From Enterococcus rotai (GTDB lineage: Bacteria > Bacillota > Bacilli > Lactobacillales > Enterococcaceae): 64,000 nt of DNA. The DNA lies in assembly GCF_001465345.1 (NCBI RefSeq), contig NZ_CP013655.1, positions 2,421,554 to 2,485,553 of the forward strand, written 5' to 3'. The position numbers were made by a program, and so were the translations under genes. The notes beneath the pieces are model-generated. The model was not told the DNA's origin. It ran no database searches and worked only from the letters and a program-made list of their open reading frames with translations. This document shows positions 57,129 to 64,000 of the stretch, piece after piece; within the stretch, counting starts at the first letter, position 1; the number at the start of each line of letters is the position of its first letter.

Positions 57129-57157
57129 TTTACAAAAGGAACGTATGTTCGTATAAT
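57129..57157 (+). promoter_or_regulatory. SOS promoter with LexA box
   Basis: TTTACA (57129-57134), 17-base spacer, TATAAT (57152-57157). The spacer contains GGAACGTATGTTCG (57138-57151), matching the Gram-positive LexA/DinR box GAAC-N4-GTTC. LexA bound here would block the promoter until DNA damage. Confidence 0.9.
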
Positions 57158-57189
57158 TGATTGTGAAATAGAATAAGGAGAGGATCGCT

Positions 57190-58488
57190 ATGTTTTTTGA
57201 TTATGCAAAAGAATCCAGAAGAGTGATTTTTTGTATTGACGTAAAATCCTTTTATGCCTCAGTCGAGTGTGTGGCTAGAGGATATGACCCGCTTGAAAAA
57301 ATGCTTGTTGTGATGAGTCATGCTGAAAATACGGGCGGTCTTGTTCTAGCCTCTTCGCCAAAAGCCAAAGAAGTGCTAGGCATCACCAATGTGACACGAA
57401 AATATGATGTGCCTGATCATCCGGAATTAGTGATTGTACCGCCTCGGATGAATGAATATATCAAAGAAAACATGAAAATCAATGCTATCTACAAAGAATA
57501 TGTTGCAGAAGAAGACTTACATATTTATTCGATCGATGAATCTTTCTTAGATGTGACAGCTAGTTGGAAATTATTTGGACAAACACCAAAAGAATTGGCT
57601 AAAGTCATCCAACAAAGAATCAAAAAAGAAACAGGTCTAGCAATTACAATTGGAATGGGTGATAATCCTTTATTAGCCAAATTAGCGATGGATATCGAAT
57701 CAAAACACAATAATGAACGATTAGCTGAATGGCATTATGAAGACGTTCCTGAAAAGGTCTGGCGTATTGAATCAATGACAGATATGTGGGGAATTGGTCA
57801 TCGCTTAGCTAAACGGTTAAACAATCTAGGAGTTCGTTCCGTATATGATTTGGCTCATGCGGATTTAAATAGTCTTAAAAGAAATTTAGGGGTCATTGGT
57901 GAACAGCTATACGCACATGCGCATGGCATCGATCGCAGTCGTTTATCTGAAAAATACATACCAGAAGAACGCTCGTATAATAATTCCCAAATTTTGATGC
58001 GAGATTACTTGAAGCAAGAGGAGATCGAAGTGGTGATTAGAGAGATGGCAGAACAAGTGGCGGCACGTCTACGAAAAGCCCATTGCCAGACCGAATGTGT
58101 GCATTTATCTGTGGGGTTTTCCAAAGCTGGTCAAGCGGGTGGCTCAGGTTTTTCAAGGCAAATGAAAGTCCCTTTAACAAACAGCAGCAAAGTATTGATC
58201 GACTACTGTTTAACCATTTTTAGGCAGCATTGGCACGGAGAAGAAGTACGACATATTGGAATTACCTATTCCAAACTGAACTACAGTACTTATGTACAAT
58301 TAGATTTATTTCATGAGCCAGATGAGCAACTGAAGGAACTAAAACTAGACCAGTTGATTGACGAAATTCGCCAGCGTTTTGGCTACGTTTCATTGGTCCA
58401 CGCAAGTTCTGTTTCATCTGGCGGTACAGCAATTTCCAGAGCATCGCTCGTTGGCGGACACGCAGGAGGAATGGAGGGCTTGCAATGA
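57190..58488 (+). CDS. Y-family DNA polymerase (UvrX/UmuC-like)
   Basis: Error-prone translesion polymerase, 432 residues. Motifs: FCIDVKSFYASVECVARG with the first catalytic Asp, YSIDESFLDVT with the Asp-Glu pair, TGLAITIGMGDNPLLAKLAM, the thumb WGIGHRLAKRLNNLGV, and a little-finger domain. It resembles UvrX of Bacillus and the plasmid/phage-type ImpB/MucB/SamB branch more than DinB. It overlaps the YolD gene by 4 bp and is driven by a LexA-box promoter. Confidence 0.93.
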   Translation: MFFDYAKESRRVIFCIDVKSFYASVECVARGYDPLEKMLVVMSHAENTGGLVLASSPKAKEVLGITNVTRKYDVPDHPELVIVPPRMNEYIKENMKINAIYKEYVAEEDLHIYSIDESFLDVTASWKLFGQTPKELAKVIQQRIKKETGLAITIGMGDNPLLAKLAMDIESKHNNERLAEWHYEDVPEKVWRIESMTDMWGIGHRLAKRLNNLGVRSVYDLAHADLNSLKRNLGVIGEQLYAHAHGIDRSRLSEKYIPEERSYNNSQILMRDYLKQEEIEVVIREMAEQVAARLRKAHCQTECVHLSVGFSKAGQAGGSGFSRQMKVPLTNSSKVLIDYCLTIFRQHWHGEEVRHIGITYSKLNYSTYVQLDLFHEPDEQLKELKLDQLIDEIRQRFGYVSLVHASSVSSGGTAISRASLVGGHAGGMEGLQ

Positions 58489-58826
58489 GTAAGGAACGAG
58501 ATTATTATTTTGAACAATATCAAGATCGGAAAATGAAAAAATGGGCAGGCTTTTATTTATCTGAACATACAGCAATCATTGAACAAGAGAAGAACAAACA
58601 ACCAGCTGAAAAGAAAAGACAAATGAGTTGGTCAGAAATCGATGAAGTGTTAGCTCAGGCTTTTCAAAATCAGGTTGAAGTGATGATTCAAAAAGAAGAA
58701 CTAGATTCTGAAGGAAATTATGGAGCAGATATTATTGGTCTGATTCAAGGTCATGACGAATTGGGAATCTATGTAGGAGGACATAAGATTGGCTATGACG
58801 AAATACGTCATGTCCAGTTACACTAA
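58485..58826 (+). CDS. YolD-like protein
   Basis: 113 residues with the YolD-like pattern: DRKMKKWAGFYLSEHTAII near the N-terminus and the domain end GLIQGHDELGIYVGGHKIGY. YolD-like genes accompany UvrX-type polymerases in Firmicutes and are thought to assist or regulate them. Start overlaps the polymerase stop (ATGA), so translation is coupled. Confidence 0.88.
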   Translation: MSKERDYYFEQYQDRKMKKWAGFYLSEHTAIIEQEKNKQPAEKKRQMSWSEIDEVLAQAFQNQVEVMIQKEELDSEGNYGADIIGLIQGHDELGIYVGGHKIGYDEIRHVQLH

Positions 58827-58832
58827 AAAAAA

Positions 58833-58872
58833 CATCTAACTTTATATACGGTGCTAAAGTTAGATGGTTTTT
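58833..58872. terminator. Terminator after the SOS operon
   Basis: CATCTAACTTT pairs with AAAGTTAGATG, followed by GTTTTTC; it lies between two converging genes. Confidence 0.8.
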
Positions 58873-58877
58873 CAGAT

Positions 58878-60092
58878 TTAACGGTGAGTGACTAGAAAGA
58901 ATTCAGCTAATGCGAATAGAATCATCATTAGTGCAATCAGACCGCAGACAATTATATGACGCCGTTTATGCATCATTACGATTGCAATAAACTCTCTTAA
59001 AAAGGCATTGGGTAGAAAATAGAAAGCTGTTCGAGCCCCAATCCCATCTGCTTTCAGATTGGCCATTTTGGCAAAAAGTCCGGCACGAAATAGATGAAAA
59101 TTGTTCGTCGTGAAAATCGCTTGAAAACCAGTTCCCCCAAAATCTTGCTCCATGATTTCTTTTGAAAAGCGCATGTTTTCTAAGGTGTTTTTAGAATTGG
59201 TTTCAACTAAAATAGCTTCTTCAGGAATCCCTTTTTCAATGGCATATTGTTTCATCGCAATACTTTCAGCGATATGCTCATCGTCACCTTTACCACCAGA
59301 CATCAAAATTTTTGGTGGATTCAAAGTAGCGTTGGACTGGGCTTGGTAAAATTGAATCGCTTTTTCGATTCGTTTGCCTAAAAGTGGCGGAACTGTTTTG
59401 CCATCAATCAACCCTGAGCCTAAAACAATAATGAAATCCTGCTCATATTTTGGCTGATTAAATTGATAAATGATCGAAATCGTTAAAAAATTATAGAAAA
59501 CGATTGAAAAATAAAACATGATGAAGGGTAAGATACCAAATAATAGTGAAGCCCACTGCGGCAAAATTCGCGCTGAATAATAATTGAAAATCAGAAAAAC
59601 GGTCAAGCCGATAGCTAAAAGCAAGGTCAATAAATTCGCTAATGAATGACCTTCTTTACGCATAACGACAATCGCATTCCAATATAAAAAAGCGAGTAAA
59701 GCATAAAGGCCAATCAATAGCAGTAACAACAAGACGACACCTGTGATCCCTGCTAAAATAATCAATAGTGGATTCATTGTTCTAACAAGTAAAACGCCTA
59801 AATAGGTCATCCCGACAACTAAAAACAAATTAAAGAATAACCCATTGATTAATCTACGTTTTTCCTTGAAATAACAGAAAAGGAAGAACAATAAAAAGCT
59901 TGATGGAATTAAAAAATAATAAGTATGAAGTTGTATTTCTAAAAAAATGACATAAATAATAAAACAAAGTGAAAACCAAAGCAACTCAAAAAATTTCCAA
60001 TTTTGGTTTATCTTTTTTTTCCGCCATTTCGGAATAATAAAAACGCCAATAAGATAAATAAGCCCAATGATAATACTAAAATAATTCCCCAT
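58878..60092 (-). CDS. YdcF/ElyC-SanA family membrane protein (DUF218)
   Basis: 404 residues from the ATG at 60092 (GAAGGAG 8 bases upstream). About nine membrane helices are followed by a DUF218 domain: DFIIVLGSGLIDGKTVPPLL, PPKILMSGGKGDDEHIAES, AILVETNSKNTLENMRFSKE and IFTTNNFHLFRAGLFAKMA. It ends in one more helix. Family members act in envelope or wall-precursor metabolism, exact reaction unknown. Confidence 0.88.
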   Translation of the reverse strand: MGNYFSIIIGLIYLIGVFIIPKWRKKKINQNWKFFELLWFSLCFIIYVIFLEIQLHTYYFLIPSSFLLFFLFCYFKEKRRLINGLFFNLFLVVGMTYLGVLLVRTMNPLLIILAGITGVVLLLLLLIGLYALLAFLYWNAIVVMRKEGHSLANLLTLLLAIGLTVFLIFNYYSARILPQWASLLFGILPFIMFYFSIVFYNFLTISIIYQFNQPKYEQDFIIVLGSGLIDGKTVPPLLGKRIEKAIQFYQAQSNATLNPPKILMSGGKGDDEHIAESIAMKQYAIEKGIPEEAILVETNSKNTLENMRFSKEIMEQDFGGTGFQAIFTTNNFHLFRAGLFAKMANLKADGIGARTAFYFLPNAFLREFIAIVMMHKRRHIIVCGLIALMMILFALAEFFLVTHR

Positions 60093-60229
60093 AGATAGAA
60101 CTCCTTCAATAAATGATTTCACATTAGTATAACGAAAAATAAGCGAAAAAAAAACTACAAACCTTAAGTTAATGTAAATATCTTATGATATAAGTGAATA
60201 AGTCCGACTTAGAATGAAAAAATAGAAGA

Positions 60230-60341
60230 GGTTGGGACAGGAGTGTTTAACCCCGAGAAATAAGAAGGAATTCACGAAAATTGCTCTTCAAATTTTTGTG
60301 AATTTTAGCTTATTTCCGAAGGGGTTGCTTCTGCTCCCACC
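60230..60341. repeat. 112 bp imperfect palindrome, second repeat family
   Basis: GGTTGGGACAGGAG and CTGCTCCCACC at the ends, AACCCC/GGGGTT, AATAAG/CTTATT and AATTCACgAAAAT/ATTTTtGTGAATT inward around a 10-base loop. This long hairpin is unrelated to the 120 bp family. From memory, similar elements are common between enterococcal genes. It occupies most of the 60093-60410 gap. Confidence 0.85.
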
Positions 60342-60359
60342 GTTTATTCGTATTTAGGG

Positions 60360-60395
60360 TGTGAAACAAAAGTGCTTTTTACTTTTGTCCCACAT
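60360..60395. terminator. Hairpin at the end of the histidine kinase gene
   Basis: ACAAAAGT pairs with ACTTTTGT, extended by GTGTG/CACAT; T run poor on the minus strand. Confidence 0.45.
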
Positions 60396-60410
60396 CACTC
60401 CATTTCAGAC

Positions 60411-62261
60411 TTATTCAGAAGAACGAGCTGGAAAGGTGATAAAAAAGCTAGTTCCTTGGCCTTCTTTTGACACTAATGAAAGATGCCATTCATATTTTGC
60501 AACAATTGAGGTAACAGCGAAAAGACCAAGACCAGTCCCTTCATCAGCAGATTTTGTTGTAAAGAAAGGTTCAAATATTTTTTCTTGTAATTCGGTGGGA
60601 ATCCCTGGACCGTTATCAGAAATTTCCAAGGTAACAAAACGATTCATCTGATTCATCTGATAACTTGTTTTTTTCAGCTGTTCAGTTAATTCTTTTGAAG
60701 CAGGTGAAACAGTTACATAAATTTCTTGCTGGTTTGTTGTATTCTCTTTAGTCGCTTGATAGGCATTGGTAATCAAATTGTAGATTAAATTCTGTAAATC
60801 GGTTTCTTCTAATTTTGTTGTCCCTAGATTTTCTTGGATAGACAGAGTCAATTGCACTTTTTTTGGAATGATCTCTCCAATCAAGTGAGTTGCAACCCCG
60901 ATAGCCGCTGAAATATCGATCCATTCTTGAACGCTTTTTTGAGGTTTTGAAAAGCGTAGAACATTGGATGAAAGTTGTTTTCCCTTTTGGGCAGAGTGAA
61001 GAATTTCCTCTAAATCTGCTTTTAATACAGGATCTTCTCCATGTTCTTCCAACAACAACTGAGTGTTGCCGATAATCGGTGTTAAGAAATTATTCATATC
61101 ATGGACGATCGATGTTGTCAGTAGACCGACTGTTTCCATCTTATTTCGTTGGTAAAGCTCTAATTCTAATTGATGCTGCATTTTTTGTTGTTTTTGTTTT
61201 TCGATCAGTTGACGGTTTTCTGCTTCGATTGTTTCTTTTTTTCTAAAATTATGAATAAACAACGAGCAAATGATAATTAAAAGTAATAATAAAACTAAAA
61301 GGAAGGACAACACAATGACAAAGTTAATAATATCATCATTTCGTTCATTATAATCAGCGTTGATTGCAACGACCCAATGAGCAAGACCTACATCGATCCA
61401 TTCAAAAGCACTGATTTTTAAGACCTCAGTTGGTGTATCTTCATCCCACCAATAAGATTTATAGGTTAGCTTTCCTGAATCATGGCTGAGCTGATATTTT
61501 TCGAGACGTTTTAAATCAGAATAATCAAAATCAGGATACAATTCTTCTCGCCCATTAATAATATCTAGGCCAACCTGCTGAGCGACTGGATGCATCACGA
61601 CGGTCATTGAGCGATCTTTGATCATGGGATAGCCTTTGTAATCTAATTCAAAATCTTGTAAGAAGTTTTTATAAAATGCTTCTAGATTTAGCGGTAAAAT
61701 CAAATAGCCATCGATAGTGCCAGCTGAGGTACGGATTTCTTGATAAAAATTGACATAGGCCTTTTTATCGATAAAATAGGAATCACCATTTTGTGCAGTG
61801 GGTTTATCAAGTAGCTGCTTTAGGGACAAATCATGGCTGATAAAGGGACGAATCGTTTGGATATCAGCGGTCGTTACCTGTTTTTCCTGAGCGTCCCAAT
61901 GAAAAGCATAAAGAGGAGTACCGTCAGGTTCGATGTAAAAAAGAGCATCGGTTTCATTGTTTAGTGACTCAAAAAAAGTGTTTAGAGAAGAGGCACTGTT
62001 TTTTAGGTAAGTCGCCGGATCATCACTATTTTTTAAATTTCCATCGATCGCTAGATAGTTGAGTGCTTGATGGCGATTTTTCATGGACAGTTGGATCACT
62101 TTTCCAACATACTCTGTCGACTGAAGTAAAAAATCTTGACCACTAGCAGTCGTTGTTTTACGAATGATAGAAAATCCTTGAATTGCAAAGAAAACGGATA
62201 CAACAATAAAAACAGTCATCGCTGCGATCATGATGTTTACAATTCTGTTTGTTCGTTTCAT
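60411..62261 (-). CDS. Sensor histidine kinase with extracellular sensor domain
   Basis: 616 residues from ATG 62261 (AAAGGAG upstream). Helix 1 (about 10-32), a ~270-residue extracellular domain of Cache type (ending WVVAINADYNERNDD), helix 2 (about 310-340), then a coiled coil (KQKQQKMQHQLELELYQ) without an obvious HAMP. The kinase core has the phospho-acceptor His in SIVHDMNNFLTPIIGNTQL, the N box NLIYNLITNAYQAT, and ATP motifs DNGPGIP and GTGLGLF. The H box HDMNN is of the NtrB/DctB-like type. Divergent from its likely response regulator. Confidence 0.92.
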   Translation of the reverse strand: MKRTNRIVNIMIAAMTVFIVVSVFFAIQGFSIIRKTTTASGQDFLLQSTEYVGKVIQLSMKNRHQALNYLAIDGNLKNSDDPATYLKNSASSLNTFFESLNNETDALFYIEPDGTPLYAFHWDAQEKQVTTADIQTIRPFISHDLSLKQLLDKPTAQNGDSYFIDKKAYVNFYQEIRTSAGTIDGYLILPLNLEAFYKNFLQDFELDYKGYPMIKDRSMTVVMHPVAQQVGLDIINGREELYPDFDYSDLKRLEKYQLSHDSGKLTYKSYWWDEDTPTEVLKISAFEWIDVGLAHWVVAINADYNERNDDIINFVIVLSFLLVLLLLLIIICSLFIHNFRKKETIEAENRQLIEKQKQQKMQHQLELELYQRNKMETVGLLTTSIVHDMNNFLTPIIGNTQLLLEEHGEDPVLKADLEEILHSAQKGKQLSSNVLRFSKPQKSVQEWIDISAAIGVATHLIGEIIPKKVQLTLSIQENLGTTKLEETDLQNLIYNLITNAYQATKENTTNQQEIYVTVSPASKELTEQLKKTSYQMNQMNRFVTLEISDNGPGIPTELQEKIFEPFFTTKSADEGTGLGLFAVTSIVAKYEWHLSLVSKEGQGTSFFITFPARSSE

Positions 62262-62373
62262 TGGTCTAGCTCCTTTTAAAAGTCTGTTCATATCATAACA
62301 AGTTCATGTTGAAATTTAAAGTTAATTCAGCTATTGTATAGATAATGTAAAAAAGAATAATGAGGTGTGCACG

Positions 62374-63102
62374 TTGCGGAATGAAAAAATTTTAGTGGTA
62401 GATGATGATCCGGCAATTCGTCGATTGATTTGGAAGTCGCTTCAGTCAACGGGATTATTAGTTTATCAAAGTGATACGATCGAAAAAACGCTGGATATCA
62501 TGAACCGAGTAGAGTTTCAATTATTTCTTTTAGATGTTAGTTTAGAACATGAAAATGACGGCTACCATTTAGCTCAATTGATCCGAGAACGTCAGCCTTT
62601 GACACCCATTATCTTCGTTAGTGGGAAAAAAAGCGAGCAAGATATCATCAGTGGTCTAGAGTCAGGAGGGGATGTCTACCTTTCTAAACCATTTGCGCCA
62701 GATGTATTACGAGCGCAAGTTGTCAGTACATTAAATCGAACAGAGCAGTTATTGACATTAAGCCAACATCGGGATGAAACGATGTTGAGAGAGGGTATCT
62801 TTTCATTCGATAAAAATCAGTATCAATTTAGCAAGAATGGTGAAATCGTGAACATGACGTCTAAAGAAATCATGATGATTTTATTTTTTATGGAAAATCC
62901 TTATCAAGTATTTAGTAAGGAACAAATTTATGCCAGTGTTTGGAGTGACGGTGACATGGATAAGAATCTGATCACGGTATATATCAACTACTTAAGAAAT
63001 AAAATTGAAGATGACTCTAAAAAACCGAAATATCTGCAGACAGTATGGGGGATTGGCTATCTGTTTAATCCTGAAGGGAAAGAGGCAGGGAATAGCGTTT
63101 AG
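62374..63102 (+). CDS. OmpR-family response regulator
   Basis: 242 residues from TTG 62374 (GAGGTG 8 bases upstream). The receiver domain has DDD near residues 10-12, phospho-acceptor Asp in LFLLDVSLE, and Lys in YLSKPFAPDV. The winged-helix DNA-binding domain has MTSKEIMMILFFMENPYQVF and VYINYLRNKIEDDSKKPKYL. The 112 bp shared upstream region with the divergent kinase gene makes autoregulation likely. Signal unknown. Confidence 0.93.
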   Translation: MRNEKILVVDDDPAIRRLIWKSLQSTGLLVYQSDTIEKTLDIMNRVEFQLFLLDVSLEHENDGYHLAQLIRERQPLTPIIFVSGKKSEQDIISGLESGGDVYLSKPFAPDVLRAQVVSTLNRTEQLLTLSQHRDETMLREGIFSFDKNQYQFSKNGEIVNMTSKEIMMILFFMENPYQVFSKEQIYASVWSDGDMDKNLITVYINYLRNKIEDDSKKPKYLQTVWGIGYLFNPEGKEAGNSV

Positions 63103-63120
63103 TTGATCGTTAGTATAGTG

Positions 63121-63165
63121 ATAAAAACAGGTGGTGATCAATCAATGGTCATCACCTGTTTTTAT
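63121..63165. terminator. Bidirectional terminator, response regulator and citG
   Basis: ATAAAAACAGGTGATGA-type arm pairs with TCATCACCTGTTTTTAT; A/T runs on both sides. Confidence 0.88.
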
Positions 63166-63182
63166 ATTATTTTATGTAAAAC

Positions 63183-64000
63183 TCAAAATAGACCTTCCAA
63201 GCGACCAAAAAAGAAGCTTAATGCAACTAAATCGGCTGAACCACCAGGACTGAGATGTTCTTTGATCAGTTGTTGATCGAACAGAATCAAAGCGTCGTCT
63301 AGTTCTTTTTTAGAGCTGTTTATGGAAAACGTTTGTAAAAGTTCAGTCGCTTGCTTTTGGACATTTTGCCAAGCTGAAATACCGCCTCGATTAATTAAAT
63401 TAGAATCTTCAATTGTTGCCATTAAATGTAGTAATAAGAGTAAGAATAAGGTCTGTTGTTCTCTGTTATGATGTTGCCTTAAAAATGGAAGAGCACTATT
63501 TTTAAGTGCAGGATAACCTAATTCTGCTTCACCGCGAATCCCCACAATACCATGTTCTAAATAAAGTTTTTCTCCATAACTTAAGTGTTCTTTTTGAGCT
63601 AAACCGGCAAAATCTTTAGAAATCAAGCCTTTTGTCATCTGTTTTACATAGTCAAAAATTGCTGCTGTATCTTTTTCAGTAAAAGGCAGCTCAAGTTTTT
63701 GATCATGAATTATTTTTCCTGTTGCGCTTAATAGTAAGGCAAAAGAAAAATTTGCCCCTTTGTGCGTATTGACACCCTTTGTTTTAGCTAGCATGGAAGC
63801 TTCAGCCAATTGTCCAAGTGTACGAATTTTTTCAAACAAGGCAAAAGGTGTTCCCTCATGGTTGAATCCTAAATTAGCATACTCTGTTAAAAAGGGAGCC
63901 AGTGCAGTACTACTATCAATAAAAGTAAAATAATTCATGTCTGCATGTGCACCGCAACTTTTAGGATCAACTAAGCCAGGTTTAGGATAAAGGGCTGCTT
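63183..64000 (-). CDS. citG: CitG-type triphosphoribosyl-dephospho-CoA synthase, N-terminus outside window
   Basis: Makes the prosthetic-group precursor of citrate lyase from ATP and dephospho-CoA. The frame is open to the window edge, where it reads ALYPKPGLVDPKSCGAHADM, a conserved start region. A Met at 63938 is internal. Further motifs: NTHKGANFSFALLLSATG, GIRGEAELGYPAL, ATIEDSNLINRGG and the C-terminal SPGGSADLVALSFFFGRL. MdcB of malonate decarboxylase is a relative, but CitG is more likely. No other citrate gene is visible. Confidence 0.9.
   Translation of the reverse strand, partial: AALYPKPGLVDPKSCGAHADMNYFTFIDSSTALAPFLTEYANLGFNHEGTPFALFEKIRTLGQLAEASMLAKTKGVNTHKGANFSFALLLSATGKIIHDQKLELPFTEKDTAAIFDYVKQMTKGLISKDFAGLAQKEHLSYGEKLYLEHGIVGIRGEAELGYPALKNSALPFLRQHHNREQQTLFLLLLLHLMATIEDSNLINRGGISAWQNVQKQATELLQTFSINSSKKELDDALILFDQQLIKEHLSPGGSADLVALSFFFGRLEGLF

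Noticed and set aside
63183..63938. Complete 251-residue CitG starting at Met 63938
   Set aside because: The frame stays open upstream to the window edge and that part carries the conserved PKPGLVD segment, so the gene is cut.

Overview
The window is a low-GC Firmicute chromosome segment that reads as Enterococcus, possibly a species close to but not identical with E. faecalis. The evidence is the set of gene families and their order: a four-gene pyruvate dehydrogenase operon with a double-lipoyl E2, a tyrosine decarboxylase cluster (tyrS, tyrP, tdcA, nhaC), an EfrCD/LmrCD-like heterodimeric ABC exporter, UPF0154/YneF, an M-box-controlled mgtA, strong AGGAGG-type ribosome sites, and TTG/GTG starts. 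No phage, IS element, CRISPR array, tRNA or rRNA gene was seen.

Layout. 1-11600: housekeeping genes (class A PBP cut by the left edge, two DUF1801 proteins, a YdeI-like protein, endonuclease IV, YneF, the ABC exporter pair, thioredoxin reductase, DUF1398). The endonuclease IV gene sits between six tandem and two inverted copies of a 120 bp palindromic repeat. 11600-18400: a type VII secretion LXG toxin locus without the secretion machine. It holds two small helical partner proteins, one intact LXG toxin with a candidate immunity gene, two promoterless toxin/immunity cassettes (one frameshifted, one clearly barnase/barstar), a broken LXG 5' duplicate, and four copies of a small structured RNA. 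18400-22340: M-box riboswitch and Mg2+ P-type ATPase. 22680-27980: pdhABCD. 28100-31900: GT-C membrane glycosyltransferase, YerC/TrpR-like regulator and T-box-controlled tyrS. 32500-37350: tyrosine/tyramine antiporter, tyrosine decarboxylase and NhaC. 37400-41100: XRE regulator divergent from a membrane Ser/Thr kinase with a DUF5067 protein, then an AI-2E family protein. 41385-57020: a second polymorphic toxin locus, made of a lipoprotein, a 3024-residue secreted Rhs/YD-repeat toxin, two beta-helix proteins in the immunity position, two orphan Rhs tips with immunity candidates, and two double zinc-ribbon (CPCC) proteins. 57130-58830: LexA-controlled Y-family polymerase plus YolD. 58880-64000: a YdcF-like membrane protein, a divergent histidine kinase/response regulator pair, and CitG cut by the right edge.

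How it fits together. Two regions are accessory contact-competition loci built on the same plan: one complete toxin gene followed by silent toxin-tip/immunity cassettes. Each cassette keeps a stretch homologous to the complete gene, which could serve for tip replacement by recombination, and several have a hairpin at the left border. The most distinctive sequence signals are the covarying palindromic repeat family, the four-copy structured RNA inside the LXG locus, and a perfect 22 bp inverted repeat at the point where one toxin tip is frameshifted.
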